Position numbers and translations under genes: made by a program. The notes beneath the pieces are model-generated. The model made no database searches and was not told where the DNA came from. It saw only the letters and a program-made list of their open reading frames with translations. Positions 52,709 through 62,202 of a stretch of 64,000 nucleotides of DNA are shown piece by piece. The stretch's first letter is position 1. Each line of letters opens with the position of its first letter. This stretch comes from Mycobacterium colombiense CECT 3035 (GTDB taxonomy: Bacteria; Actinomycetota; Actinomycetes; Mycobacteriales; Mycobacteriaceae), in the NCBI RefSeq assembly GCF_002105755.1, contig NZ_CP020821.1:4464001-4528000 (forward strand), written 5' to 3'.

Positions 52709-52999
52709 ATGTCGCAGATCATGTACAACTACCCGGCGATGTTGAGCCACGCCGCCGACATGTCCGGCTACGCCGGCACCATGCAGGGGCTCGGTTCCGA
52801 CATCGCCAGCGAGCAGGCCACGTTGTCCAACGCCTGGCAGGGTGACACCGGAATGACCTACCAGGTGTGGCAGGCCCAGTGGAACCAGGCGATGGAAAGC
52901 CTGGTGCGCGCCTACCAGTCGATGGCGAGCACCCACGAGGCGAACACCATGTCGATGCTGGCGCGCGACCAGGCCGAAGCCGCCAAATGGGGCGGTTAG
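52709..52999 (+). CDS. esxH: ESX-3 secreted protein EsxH (TB10.4)
   Basis: 96-residue WXG100 protein and partner of EsxG; in M. tuberculosis it also blocks ESCRT function and is a T-cell antigen. The WxG turn (NAWQGD) and the C-terminal EAAKWGG are retained. In M. tuberculosis EsxH zinc is bound by H14, H70, H76 and E77; here H14, H76 and E77 are present but residue 70 is Gln ([13 protein letters not shown]). Zinc binding may be weaker. AAAGGA stands 9 bases before the ATG at 52709. Confidence 0.97.
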   Translation: MSQIMYNYPAMLSHAADMSGYAGTMQGLGSDIASEQATLSNAWQGDTGMTYQVWQAQWNQAMESLVRAYQSMASTHEANTMSMLARDQAEAAKWGG

Positions 53000-53010
53000 T
53001 CCTCAGCTGA

Positions 53011-53967
53011 ATGAACGCATCACCCAACGCCGTCGAACTGACGGTCGATCACGCTTGGTTCATCGCGGAAACGATTGGGGCGGGGAGCTTTCCCTGGGTA
53101 TTGGCCATCACCTCGCCCTATCGTGATGCCGCGGAACGCAACGCGTTCCTCGACCGTCAGAAGGCTGAGCTGACCGAACTGGGTCTGGTCTCAGAAGGCG
53201 GACTCGTCAACCCCGCGGTCGCCGAGTGGATCAAAGTGGTGTGTTTTCCCGAGCGGTGGCTGGACCTGCGTTATGTGGGCCCTCCCAGGGAAGCCGGCGA
53301 GGGCGGCGCCGAGTTGCTGCGCGGCGTCGTCGCGCAGCGCACCGGTGTGACCGGCAAGCCATCGCTGACGGTCGTCGCGTTGCGCAGCGCGCAGCTGATC
53401 ACGTTCACCGCCATGGACATCGACGATCCGCGCGCGCTGGTGCCGGTGCTCACCGTCGGCCTGGCGCAGCGCCCGCCCGCCCGGTTCGACGAGTTCAGCC
53501 TGCCGACGCGGGTCGGTGCAAGAGCCGACGAACGGCTGCGTTCGGGCGCTCCGCTCGCCGAAGTCCTTGATTACCTGGGTATTCCGCAATCGGCACGAAG
53601 GGTGGTGGAATCGGTGTTCAACGGACCGCGCAGCTACGTCGAGATCGTCGCCGGCTGCCACCGCGACGGCCGGCACTCCACCACCGAGGTGGGGATGAGC
53701 ATCGTCGACGCGCGCGAGGGGCGGGTGCTGGTCAGTCCGTCCCGCGCCTTCGACGGCGAGTGGGTTTCGACGTTCGCGCCCGGCGCCCCGTTCGCGATCG
53801 CCGTCGCGATCGAACAACTGACCGCCCTGCTGCCAGACACCGGATGGTTCTCCGAGCACCGGCTGGCCCGAGACTTTTCCCCTTCAACCCTGTCCGTCCA
53901 ACATAGTAAAAGAGAAGAGAGCACGATGTTCGAGCAACGGCCACAACATGTTTCGAGGGTCCGGTGA
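53011..53967 (+). CDS. espG3: ESX-3 chaperone EspG3, with C-terminal extension
   Basis: Cytosolic chaperone that binds the tip of PE-PPE dimers and keeps them soluble. The 318 residues match Rv0289 up to RDFSPS near 296 (for example [27 protein letters not shown] and [23 protein letters not shown]). The M. tuberculosis protein ends there at 295; this one continues about 22 residues ([19 protein letters not shown]) to a stop that overlaps the GTG of eccD3 by 4 bases. The extension is polar and may be a lost stop codon. ATG at 53011. Confidence 0.94.
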   Translation: MNASPNAVELTVDHAWFIAETIGAGSFPWVLAITSPYRDAAERNAFLDRQKAELTELGLVSEGGLVNPAVAEWIKVVCFPERWLDLRYVGPPREAGEGGAELLRGVVAQRTGVTGKPSLTVVALRSAQLITFTAMDIDDPRALVPVLTVGLAQRPPARFDEFSLPTRVGARADERLRSGAPLAEVLDYLGIPQSARRVVESVFNGPRSYVEIVAGCHRDGRHSTTEVGMSIVDAREGRVLVSPSRAFDGEWVSTFAPGAPFAIAVAIEQLTALLPDTGWFSEHRLARDFSPSTLSVQHSKREESTMFEQRPQHVSRVR

Positions 53968-55406
53968 CGTCCGGAACCGTCATGCCGATCGTCCGCGTGG
54001 CAATCCTCGCGGACAGCAGGTTGACGGAAATGGCCTTGCCCGCGGAGCTGCCGCTGCGCGAAATCCTGCCCGCCGTACAGCGTCTGGTGGTTCCCGCCGC
54101 AACCAACGGTGACTCGGGGGACGGCGCCGCCGGGCGCGGTGCCGCCGAGATCGGCGCGGCGACCCAGCTGAGCCTGGCCCCCATCGGCGGTGCGCCGTTC
54201 AGCCTGGACGCCAGCCTGGACACGGTCGGAGTTGTCGACGGCGACCTGCTGGCGCTGCAAGCGGTGCCGGTCGGCCCGGCCGCGCCCGGCATCGTCGAGG
54301 ACATCGCCGACGCGGCCATGATCTTCTCGACCTCCCGGATCAAGCCTTGGGGCGCAACGCATATCCAGCGTGGCGCCCTGGTCGCGGCGATCGCGGTGGC
54401 GTTCCTGGCCACCGGCCTGTCGGTCACCTACCGGGTGGCCACCGGCGCGCTGCTGGGACTGGTCGCGGTCAGCGCGGTCGCGGCGTTGACCGCGATCGTC
54501 GGCCTGCTGGTCACCGCGCGCTCGGCGCGCACCGGAATGGCGCTCTCGATCGCCGCGCTGCCTCTGATCGCCGCCGCACTGGCGCTGGCCGTGCCGGGCC
54601 GATTCGGCCCCGCCCAGGTGACGCTGGCCGCCGCCGGCGTCACCGCGTGGTCGCTGATCGCCTTGATGGCGCCCAGCGCCGAACGGGAACGCATCGCCGG
54701 TTTCTTCACCGCGACCGCGGTGGTGGGTGCCGGGGTGCTGCTGGCCGCCGGCGCCGAATTGCTCTGGCACCTCACGCTCATCGCCATCGGTTGCGGGCTG
54801 ATCGTGGCGGCGCTGCTGGTCACCATCGAGGCGCCCCAACTGTCCGCGCTGTGGGCGCGGTTCCCGTTGCCGGTCATCCCGGCGCCTGGGGATCCCACCC
54901 CGTCGGCGCCGTCACTGCGGGTGCTCGAAGACCTGCCGCGCCGGGTCCGGATCAGCGACGCGCATCAGAGCGGCTTCATCGCCGCCGCGGTGCTGCTCAG
55001 CGTCCTGGGCTCGGTGGCGATCGCGCTGCGGCCCGAGACCCTCAGCGGCGCCGGCTGGTACGTGGTGGCCGCCACCGCCGCGACGTCCGTGCTGCGCGCC
55101 CGGGTCTGGGATTCGGCCGCGTGCAAGGCGTGGCTACTCGCCCAGCCCTTCCTGGCCGCCGGCACGCTGCTGGTGCTCTACACCTCGACCGGACGCTACG
55201 CCGGCGCCCTGGGCGCGGCGCTGGTGCTGCTGGTGCTCGTGGCGGTGTGGATTGTCGTGGCGCTGAACCCGGGCATCGCTGCGCCGGAGAGCTATTCGCT
55301 GCCGGTGCGCCGGCTGGTGGGCTTCGCCGCAACGGGACTCGACGCCTCGCTGATTCCCGTGATGGCCTTCGTGGTCGGTCTGTTCGGCTGGGTGCTCAAT
55401 CGATGA
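53964..55406 (+). CDS. eccD3: ESX-3 membrane channel component EccD3
   Basis: 480 residues. An N-terminal ubiquitin-like domain (about 1-100, [38 protein letters not shown]) precedes eleven hydrophobic helices ending [15 protein letters not shown] at 53964 overlaps espG3 by 4 bases; an ATG at 53982 is also in frame. mycP3 overlaps its stop by 4 bases. Corresponds to Rv0290. Forms the membrane vestibule of the secretion complex with EccB3, EccC3 and EccE3. Confidence 0.96.
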   Translation: MTSGTVMPIVRVAILADSRLTEMALPAELPLREILPAVQRLVVPAATNGDSGDGAAGRGAAEIGAATQLSLAPIGGAPFSLDASLDTVGVVDGDLLALQAVPVGPAAPGIVEDIADAAMIFSTSRIKPWGATHIQRGALVAAIAVAFLATGLSVTYRVATGALLGLVAVSAVAALTAIVGLLVTARSARTGMALSIAALPLIAAALALAVPGRFGPAQVTLAAAGVTAWSLIALMAPSAERERIAGFFTATAVVGAGVLLAAGAELLWHLTLIAIGCGLIVAALLVTIEAPQLSALWARFPLPVIPAPGDPTPSAPSLRVLEDLPRRVRISDAHQSGFIAAAVLLSVLGSVAIALRPETLSGAGWYVVAATAATSVLRARVWDSAACKAWLLAQPFLAAGTLLVLYTSTGRYAGALGAALVLLVLVAVWIVVALNPGIAAPESYSLPVRRLVGFAATGLDASLIPVMAFVVGLFGWVLNR

Positions 55407-56809
55407 TTCGGCCGGCATCAGCCTGCTGCGCGGCGGCATTGGCGTTGCTGCCCGCCGCCGCGACGTGGACGAGTCCGCCGGCATCCGCGATCAGCCCGCC
55501 GACGGTCGATCCCGGCGCGCAACCGCCCAGCGGGACACCGGGGCCCGGGCAGCCGATGGAGCAGCGCGGGCCGTGCAGCACGTCCGGGGTCGTCCCCGGC
55601 AGCGATCCGGGTGCCATCACGCCAAGCCAGTCGATGCTGAATCTGCCTGCGGCATGGCGCTTCTCGCGGGGTGAGGGCCAGCTGGTGGCGCTGCTCGACA
55701 CCGGGGTGCGCCCGGGCCCGCGGCTGCCCAACGTCGAACCCGGTGGTGATTTCGTCGAGACCACCGACGGGCTGACCGACTGTGACGGGCACGGAACCTT
55801 GCTGGCCGGGGTCATCGCCGGCCAACCCTCGCCCGACGACGGGTTCTCCGGCGTTGCGCCCGCGGCGCGGGTCGTGTCGATCAGGACGGCATCGGCCAAG
55901 TTCTCACCGCGGACGCCGGGCGGCGATCCGCTGATGGCGCGCGTGTCGGCCGAGGTGTCGACCCTCGCCCGGGCGATCGTGCACGCCGCCGACCTCGGTG
56001 CCCGGGTGATCGACATCGGCTCGGCCACCTGCATGCCCGTGGACCGGCCCGTCGACCAGGCCGCCCTCGGCGCCGCCGTCCGCTACGCGGCGGTGGACAA
56101 GGACGCGGTGATAGTGGCCGGCGCCGGGGACAGCGGGCCGACCGGCGCCGGCGGCGGCGGGACCTCGTGCGAGTCCAACCCGCTCACCGACCTGAGCCGC
56201 CCGAACGATCCACGAAACTGGGCCGGCGTCACGTCGGTGTCCATCCCGTCGTGGTGGCAGCCCTACGTGCTGTCGGTGGCATCGCTGACCCCCGATGGCC
56301 AGCCGTCGAAATTCACCGTGGCGGGGCCGTGGGTGGGGGTCGCGGCGCCCGGCGAACGCATCGTGTCGATCGGCAACGCCGACGGCGGCGCGCTGGCCAA
56401 TGGCCTGCCCGACGAGCACCAGCAACTCGCCGCCCTGAGCGGAACCGGTTACGCGGCCGGCTACGTGGCCGGTGTCGCGGCGCTGGTCCGCAGCAAGTAT
56501 CCCGACCTGAATGCCACCGCGGTGCTGCACCGCATCACCGCGACCGCGCACAACGGTGCCCGCGACCCGTCGAACGTGGTGGGCACCGGCACCGTGGATC
56601 CGGTGGCCGCACTGACCTGGCAACTGCCCGCCGGTAACCAGCCCGGCGCGGCATCGGTGAAGCCGGTGGCCGTGCCGCCGGCCCCGGCGCCCAAGGACAC
56701 CAAACCGCGCACCGTCGCGGTGGCCGGCACCGCCGCGCTGGCCGTGCTGGTCGCGGTGGCCGGCGCCGTCACCGCAATCGCACGCCGACGAAAGGACCCC
56801 ACCCCGTGA
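55403..56809 (+). CDS. mycP3: Mycosin-3, subtilisin-like protease of ESX-3, with altered active site
   Basis: 468 residues: signal peptide (about 1-29, ending ASA), a mycosin propeptide-like Pro-rich extension, a subtilase domain and a C-terminal membrane helix (TVAVAGTAALAVLVAVAGA) followed by RRRK. Asp99 (VALLDTGV) and His130 (DCDGHGT) of the triad are present. At the Ser position the sequence is LSGTGYAAGYVAG: codon GGT at 56447-56449 encodes Gly349 where subtilases have GTS. The block that usually carries the oxyanion Asn reads AGAGDSG. If correct, the protein is not an active protease, though mycosins also have a structural role in the secretion complex. Overlaps eccD3 by 4 bases and eccE3 by 4. 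Confidence 0.94.
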   Translation: MIRPASACCAAALALLPAAATWTSPPASAISPPTVDPGAQPPSGTPGPGQPMEQRGPCSTSGVVPGSDPGAITPSQSMLNLPAAWRFSRGEGQLVALLDTGVRPGPRLPNVEPGGDFVETTDGLTDCDGHGTLLAGVIAGQPSPDDGFSGVAPAARVVSIRTASAKFSPRTPGGDPLMARVSAEVSTLARAIVHAADLGARVIDIGSATCMPVDRPVDQAALGAAVRYAAVDKDAVIVAGAGDSGPTGAGGGGTSCESNPLTDLSRPNDPRNWAGVTSVSIPSWWQPYVLSVASLTPDGQPSKFTVAGPWVGVAAPGERIVSIGNADGGALANGLPDEHQQLAALSGTGYAAGYVAGVAALVRSKYPDLNATAVLHRITATAHNGARDPSNVVGTGTVDPVAALTWQLPAGNQPGAASVKPVAVPPAPAPKDTKPRTVAVAGTAALAVLVAVAGAVTAIARRRKDPTP

Positions 56810-57822
56810 GCAAGCATCGGATACCGACTCCCGGGAGCGGTCGAATCACGTTGGCGCTGCTGGCCATTGTGCCGGCGGCGATGGCCTACCCGTGGCGAGG
56901 CCCGCGCGACTACTGGCTGCTGGGCATCGCGGCCGCCGTGGTGGTCGTGTTGTTCGGCTGGTGGGGCGGTATGTACTTGACCGCCATCGTGCGCCGCCGC
57001 CTGGCGATGATCGCCCGCGGCAACGCCGTCCCCTCGGCCACCTCCGACGCGGCGGCGACCGCCCTGATTCGCCTCGGCGCACCGGAGGACGACTCCGACG
57101 TGTTGCCGCTCCCGCTGATCGCGAGCTACCTGGACCGTTACGGCATCCGGGCGGACAAGATCCGAATCACCAGCCGCGACAACGCCGCCGACCCGTCACG
57201 CCGCGAGACCTGGATCGGGCTCACCGTATCGGCGCCCGACAACCTGGCCGCGCTGCAGGCCCGCTCGCCACGAATCCCGTTGCACGAGACGGCTCAGGTC
57301 GCGGCCCGCCGGCTGGCCGATCATCTGCGGGAGATCGGTTGGGATGCCACCACCGTCGCGGCCGAGGACGTTCCCCGGTTGCTGACGTCCAACCCCCGCG
57401 AGAGGTGGCGGGGAGTCCAGCGTGGTGCCTCGGATTACCTTGCGGCGTACCGGATTCAGGTCGACGACGCGCTGCCGGAGACCTTGGCGGCAATCCGGGA
57501 GTATGCCGCGCGCGAAACCTGCACCGCGCTCGAGGTTGCCGGTGACAACCGCCGGCCCACCGTCGCGGTCGCCTGCGCGTTCCAGACCGAGACCGCCCCG
57601 GACGGCAAGGCGCCGGTGGACGGGCTGACCCCGCAACGCGGTAACCACCTGCCCGCGCTGACCGCACTGGACCTGTTGTCCACGTATCGGTTAGACGGCC
57701 ACACCGCCGCGCCGCAGGACCTGCTCGCGCAGCTGAATTGGCCCACCCTGGCCGGCGCGGCCCACCGGCGCGGCGAGACCGGCGCCGAGAGCGCCGACAC
57801 CGCTGAGGCGGTCAGAACATGA
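56806..57822 (+). CDS. eccE3: ESX-3 membrane protein EccE3
   Basis: 338 residues, last gene of the operon. Two adjacent N-terminal helices (about 13-30 and 36-56, LALLAIVPAAMAY, YWLLGIAAAVVVVLFGWWGG) anchor a soluble domain with RRLADHLREIGWDATTVAAEDV typical of EccE. GTG at 56806 overlaps mycP3 by 4 bases. Its 3' end overlaps the convergent hydrolase gene by 11 bases. Corresponds to Rv0292. Confidence 0.95.
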   Translation: MSKHRIPTPGSGRITLALLAIVPAAMAYPWRGPRDYWLLGIAAAVVVVLFGWWGGMYLTAIVRRRLAMIARGNAVPSATSDAAATALIRLGAPEDDSDVLPLPLIASYLDRYGIRADKIRITSRDNAADPSRRETWIGLTVSAPDNLAALQARSPRIPLHETAQVAARRLADHLREIGWDATTVAAEDVPRLLTSNPRERWRGVQRGASDYLAAYRIQVDDALPETLAAIREYAARETCTALEVAGDNRRPTVAVACAFQTETAPDGKAPVDGLTPQRGNHLPALTALDLLSTYRLDGHTAAPQDLLAQLNWPTLAGAAHRRGETGAESADTAEAVRT

Positions 57823-59011
57823 CCTCCTGCAGGAACGCGGTCATCCGGCGCAGGTAGTCCAGCTGGCTCACGTGCAGCACATGGCTGCCCGGAAACCAGT
57901 GCAGCGCACAGTGATCCCAGTGCTGCCACAGCTTGACGGCATGGTCGGGCGGCGCCATCCGGTCGCCGAGCCCGGTGATGATCATCCGGCGGTCCCGCGG
58001 CACCAGCGGGCGGTAGTTCAGGGGGCAGTGGTAGGCCAGCCCGGCCGCCAGGTGGTCGCGGGTGATGTCGGAGAGTCGCAGGCCCAGCCGCACCAGCTGG
58101 TTGGCCGGGAACCATTCGTCGAACAACGTCGACGGGGTGACCACCGGACAGTTGGGAATCACGGCCTCCAGCCGGTCGTCGGCCGAGGCCATCAGCGCGG
58201 AGGTGTAACCGCCCAGCGAGATGCCGGTGAGGGCGATGCGGTCGACCCCCGTGTGGCGCAAATAGTCGATGAGGGAACGAAAGTCGTGCACGGCCTGCGC
58301 CATGGCCTCGGCGAAACCGCTGAGCCCTCCCGCAAAGTAGCCGAAACCGCTGAAAGGCGAATACTTTTCGGCCCGCTTGCCGTGAAAGGGTAACGTGTAC
58401 ATCAGCACGTCGTAGCCGGCCCGGTAGTACCAGGGCAGCGAAAAGAACCGCCCGTTGGCCAGGTACGACGATCCCATGAACCCGTGGATCACGCACAGCG
58501 TGGGACGGGGCCCGTCGTCGTGGCGCCAGTGCTGCGCGCGCACGGTGTTGTTGGATGCCCAGCTGCTCCACCGCGTGCGCATGGCGGGGTTGATCGCGGT
58601 GAAGCTGCTGGGGAACGCGATGTTGTCGACCGTGCCACGCGCGACCCACTCCGCCAGCGGGCTGGCCCGCCGCGACCTCACCCGGGGCAGCTCGGTGGGC
58701 CGCGGGAAGGACCGCGCCGGGTCCTGCGCCGCCCCCAACTCCGCGTAGAAGTCGAGGTTGCCGCGCTCGGTGGCGGAATCGGATTGCCGCAGCGTGGCCG
58801 CGACCACGAACGGCGCCACCGTGGTGGTGAGCAGCGAGGCCACCCAGGTGCGCAGGGCCAGATCGCCGAGGGCCGACGCCTCGACTACCATTCGCTGGCG
58901 GGGCGACAACGCCGAGTGGGGGGGTAATCCGCCGGCGCCGGCCGGTAGATCGGCGCCGGGGACGTCTGGGACCGGGATGGGCGGATCGATCGGATCTGAG
59001 TCGGACGCCAC
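57812..59011 (-). CDS. Alpha/beta hydrolase (Rv0293c-like)
   Basis: 399-residue alpha/beta-hydrolase. HGFMGSSY near residue 175 is the HG oxyanion motif and LTGISLGGYTS near 268 the nucleophile elbow with Ser; a C-terminal HVLHVSQLDYLRRM holds the likely catalytic His. The start is GTG at 59011 (VASDSDPIDPP), which gives the same length as Rv0293c; the longer open frame upstream overlaps the divergent promoter. It converges on eccE3 and overlaps its end by 11 bases. Cytoplasmic, as no signal peptide is visible. Substrate unknown. Confidence 0.83.
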   Translation of the reverse strand: MASDSDPIDPPIPVPDVPGADLPAGAGGLPPHSALSPRQRMVVEASALGDLALRTWVASLLTTTVAPFVVAATLRQSDSATERGNLDFYAELGAAQDPARSFPRPTELPRVRSRRASPLAEWVARGTVDNIAFPSSFTAINPAMRTRWSSWASNNTVRAQHWRHDDGPRPTLCVIHGFMGSSYLANGRFFSLPWYYRAGYDVLMYTLPFHGKRAEKYSPFSGFGYFAGGLSGFAEAMAQAVHDFRSLIDYLRHTGVDRIALTGISLGGYTSALMASADDRLEAVIPNCPVVTPSTLFDEWFPANQLVRLGLRLSDITRDHLAAGLAYHCPLNYRPLVPRDRRMIITGLGDRMAPPDHAVKLWQHWDHCALHWFPGSHVLHVSQLDYLRRMTAFLQEVMF

Positions 59012-59163
59012 GCACGCGATGGTAGCCGGGCGGGCACGCGTCTCCTGGGCGTTTCGACCGGTTTCGGTCGTGACGGCGTTATCCGGGGACCATCCGGGCC
59101 GCGTCGGCGCACCATAGGAGTTATACGGTTTGCTAGCGGCGCGCGAGGATCGGGAGGATCGAC

Positions 59164-59949
59164 ATGTGGGATCCGGACGTCTACCTGGCCTTCGCCGACC
59201 ATCGCGGCCGCCCCTTCTACGACCTGCTGTCGCGGGTGGGTGCCGAGCGGGCTCGTCGCGTCGTCGACCTCGGTTGCGGCCCCGGTCACCTGACGAAATA
59301 CCTGGCCCGGCGCTGGCCCGACGCGGTGATCGAGGCGATGGACAGCTCACCGCAGATGGTGGCCGCGGCCAAGGAGCGGGGCATCGACGCCGCCACCGGC
59401 GACCTGCGGGACTGGAAGCCCAAACCCGACACCGACGTGGTGGTCAGCAACGCGGCCCTGCACTGGGTGCCCGAACACGCCGACCTGCTGCGGCGGTGGG
59501 CGGGGCAACTGGCCCCCGGATCGTGGATCGGCGTCCAGATGCCGGGCAACTTCGAGTCGCCGTCCTACGCCGCCGTGCGGGCGCTGGCCCGCCGCGAGCC
59601 GTATGCAAAGTTGCTGCGCGACATACCATTTCGTGTCGGTGCCGTGGTTCAGCCGCCGGCGCATTACGCCAACCTGCTGCTCGATGCGGGATGCAAGGTC
59701 GACGTCTGGGAGACCACCTATCTGCACCAGCTGACCGGCGAGGATCCGGTGCTGGAATGGATCACCGGCACGGCGCTGGTGCCGGTGCGCGAGCGGCTGG
59801 ACGACCAGACGTGGGAGCAGTTCCGCGAGGAGCTGATCCCGCTGCTGAGCGACGCCTACCCGCCCCGCGCCGACGGCACGACGATCTTCCCGTTCCGCCG
59901 GGTGTTCGTCGTCGCCGAGGTGGGCGGCGCGAGCCGCTCTGCGGGCTAG
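59164..59949 (+). CDS. tam: Trans-aconitate 2-methyltransferase
   Basis: 261-residue class I methyltransferase that methylates trans-aconitate, a spontaneous inhibitor of aconitase, using SAM. Features: [20 protein letters not shown], the SAM motif [31 protein letters not shown], and [24 protein letters not shown] at 59164 follows GGGAGGATCGAC. Corresponds to Rv0294. Divergent from the hydrolase, convergent with the sulfatase 12 bases away. Confidence 0.9.
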   Translation: MWDPDVYLAFADHRGRPFYDLLSRVGAERARRVVDLGCGPGHLTKYLARRWPDAVIEAMDSSPQMVAAAKERGIDAATGDLRDWKPKPDTDVVVSNAALHWVPEHADLLRRWAGQLAPGSWIGVQMPGNFESPSYAAVRALARREPYAKLLRDIPFRVGAVVQPPAHYANLLLDAGCKVDVWETTYLHQLTGEDPVLEWITGTALVPVRERLDDQTWEQFREELIPLLSDAYPPRADGTTIFPFRRVFVVAEVGGASRSAG

Positions 59950-59961
59950 TCCCGATCGCCA

Positions 59962-61389
59962 CTAGCGCTGCGTGGGCTTGCCTTCCTCGATGCCGCGGTC
60001 GGCGGCAATGGCCGAGCGGGGGGTCGGCTTCGCATGATGGATCTGCAGATATGTCTCGGTGTACCGCGCGGAGATGCGGGTGCCCGCGAACTCCGACGGG
60101 ATGACATCGCCGGTGCGCTGACGCCAATCATGCAGCCGCACAGCGAGATTGGCGGCGATCTCGTCCGCGCCCGCCCCGTCTCCGGCGAGTAGGTTGGTGG
60201 TCTCGGTGGGGTCGGCGTGCAGGTCGTAGAGTTCACGCTCGGGCCGCGGCGACTTGACGAGCGGCGCGACGGCCAGCCCGGACGGGCTTTCCTCGATGTC
60301 CAGTGGCAGATCGAGCAGCGGCCGGGGCACGTAGTTCTCGATGTAGCTGTAGTCCTTGGTGCGAATCGCGCGAATCGGATCGAACGAGTCGTGGTAGGTC
60401 TTCATGGTGTAGACGTGATCGCGCACCGGCGTGGTCGGGGAATCCGGCTCCAGCAGAGCGGGCGCGTGCGATAGACCGTCCACGTCGGCCGGAGTGTCAA
60501 TTCCCAACAGCCCCAACAGGGTCGGGACCAGGTCGACCGCGCTGAACAGCTCGTCGTAGACGCGGGGAGTCATGGACCGGCCGGTGGGCGGCCGAATGAT
60601 CATGCCGATGCCGGTGCCGGCGTCATACAGCGTGGATTTCGCCCGCGGGAAGGCCGGGCCGTGATCGGTGAAGAACACCACCCAGGTACTGGCGTCCAGA
60701 CCGGTGTCGGCCAGGGCGTCCAGCAGCCGCCCCACCGCGGCGTCGGCGGTGCTGATGGCCCCGTAGAAGTCGGCGAGGTCGCCGCGCACCTCGGGGGTGT
60801 CGGGCAGGTAGTCGGGCGGGTCCACCTGGGCGCTGTCGGCCGGTGTGTAGCGGTCGCGCGGATAGGGCCGGTGCGTCTCGAAGAAGCCGGCGGTCAGCAG
60901 AAACGGCTGTCCGACAAGGCCGTCGGCGCTTTGGCGCAGCCACTCGTCGGCCCGCTCGGCCACGTAGTCGCAATAGGAGTTCGACACGTCGAACTCGTCG
61001 AAGCCCAACCGCTTGGGGTAGGACGTCTCGTGCTGCATTCCGAAAAGTGCTGAGTACCAGCCGGATTCGGATAATATTTGGGGCAGGGTGCGGATGCCGT
61101 CACGGTATTCCCAGCCGTGGTGGGCCAGGCCGATGAGGCCGTTGTTCTGCGGGTAGCGGCCGGTGAACAGCGATCCGCGCGACGGCGAGCACAGCGGCGC
61201 GGTGGCGTGCGCCCGGGTGAACAGGATGCCCTCGGCCGCAAGGCGGTCCAGTCGCGGGCTCGACACGTCGGTGTGGCCGTAGGCGCCGAGGTAGCGGCCC
61301 AGGTCGTGCCAGTGCACGATCAGCACGTTGTCCCTGTGGGCCGTTTTCCGTTTTTGGTCCGCTGTGTCGCCCGGCGTCAATGGGGTCAC
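59962..61389 (-). CDS. Sulfatase family protein (Rv0296c-like)
   Basis: 475-residue type I sulfatase, hydrolysing sulfate esters. The Cys in ATAPLCSPSRGSLFTGRYP (Cys67) is the residue converted to formylglycine in the C-x-P-S-R motif. Metal ligands are in the N-terminal HWHDLGRYLG block and in VVFFTDHGPAFPR. No signal peptide is seen, so it acts in the cytosol or leaves by another route. GTG at 61389 is the apparent start, with a poor ribosome site. M. tuberculosis has Rv0295c between tam and this gene; it is absent here. Natural substrate unknown. Confidence 0.85.
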   Translation of the reverse strand: MTPLTPGDTADQKRKTAHRDNVLIVHWHDLGRYLGAYGHTDVSSPRLDRLAAEGILFTRAHATAPLCSPSRGSLFTGRYPQNNGLIGLAHHGWEYRDGIRTLPQILSESGWYSALFGMQHETSYPKRLGFDEFDVSNSYCDYVAERADEWLRQSADGLVGQPFLLTAGFFETHRPYPRDRYTPADSAQVDPPDYLPDTPEVRGDLADFYGAISTADAAVGRLLDALADTGLDASTWVVFFTDHGPAFPRAKSTLYDAGTGIGMIIRPPTGRSMTPRVYDELFSAVDLVPTLLGLLGIDTPADVDGLSHAPALLEPDSPTTPVRDHVYTMKTYHDSFDPIRAIRTKDYSYIENYVPRPLLDLPLDIEESPSGLAVAPLVKSPRPERELYDLHADPTETTNLLAGDGAGADEIAANLAVRLHDWRQRTGDVIPSEFAGTRISARYTETYLQIHHAKPTPRSAIAADRGIEEGKPTQR

Positions 61390-61457
61390 CTCTCACATTG
61401 CCTTGCGACCGGCGACGTTACCGCAACTTCCCCGGGTGTTTCCTGAGTGCCGACGGG

Positions 61458-62126
61458 TCAGGGCGCCGGCAGTTGACCCCATCGGTTTTCGCAGACGAAT
61501 TCCGACAACGGTCGCGCGACCGCCCACCCGTCCAGTTCCAGCGCCGGGCGGTCGGGGAATTCGGGCACCGGTCCCAGGCACAGGATGGCCACCGGTTCGG
61601 CGCCGTTCGGCATCTCCAGCAGCGCCGCCAGCCGGTGCGGATCGAACAGTGACACCCAGCCCATGCCGAGGCCCTCGGAGCGCGCGGCCAGCCACAGGTT
61701 CTGGATCGCGCAGGACACCGACGCCAGGTCCATGTGCGGAAGCGTGCGCCGGCCGAACACGTGCGCATCGCGGCCGTCGCCCAGCGCCACCACGAACAAC
61801 TCCGCGCATTCGAGGATGCCCTCGACCTTGAGCGCCAGGAACTCGTCGGCCCGCTCGCCCAGGGCCGCCGCGGTGCGCGGACGCTCCTCGTCGACCAGGG
61901 CGTGAATGCGCCGCCGCAGCGCGGCGTCGGTGATGCGGATGAAGCGCCACGGCTGCATCAACCCGACGCTGGGCGCCGCGTGCGCGGCCTGCAACAGGCG
62001 CGCCAGGACGGCCTCGTCCACCACCGCGCCGGGAACGAACCGGCGCATGTCACGGCGTTCGTAGATGACGCGATAGACGGCCCGCCGCTCTTGCGGACTG
62101 AATGCCTCACCGGTCACGTCAGCCAT
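61458..62126 (-). CDS. bluB: 5,6-dimethylbenzimidazole synthase, BluB-like nitroreductase fold
   Basis: 222-residue flavoprotein. It keeps the BluB-type blocks FSPQERRAVYRVIYERRDMRRF, HAAPSVGLMQPWRFIRI and AARSEGLGMGWVSLFDP, which distinguish it from ordinary nitroreductases. BluB cleaves FMN to the lower ligand of vitamin B12. It corresponds to Rv0306, which lies in another orientation in M. tuberculosis as I recall. ATG at 62126. It follows no cobalamin gene in this window, and no cobalamin riboswitch is recognisable upstream. Separated from the sulfatase by 68 bases on the same strand. Confidence 0.8.
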   Translation of the reverse strand: MADVTGEAFSPQERRAVYRVIYERRDMRRFVPGAVVDEAVLARLLQAAHAAPSVGLMQPWRFIRITDAALRRRIHALVDEERPRTAAALGERADEFLALKVEGILECAELFVVALGDGRDAHVFGRRTLPHMDLASVSCAIQNLWLAARSEGLGMGWVSLFDPHRLAALLEMPNGAEPVAILCLGPVPEFPDRPALELDGWAVARPLSEFVCENRWGQLPAP

Positions 62127-62202
62127 CGTAGGAAATCCGCGTTAGCGTGGAGCCTGGCCAGGCCTGAGCGCCTGGCGAACCCCAGGAAGGGAGTGGTTTT
62201 CC

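Noticed and set aside
62127..62202. Cobalamin riboswitch or tRNA near the BluB-like gene
   Set aside because: The 76-base gap shows no B12-box-like core or cloverleaf; no RNA gene was recognised anywhere in the window.
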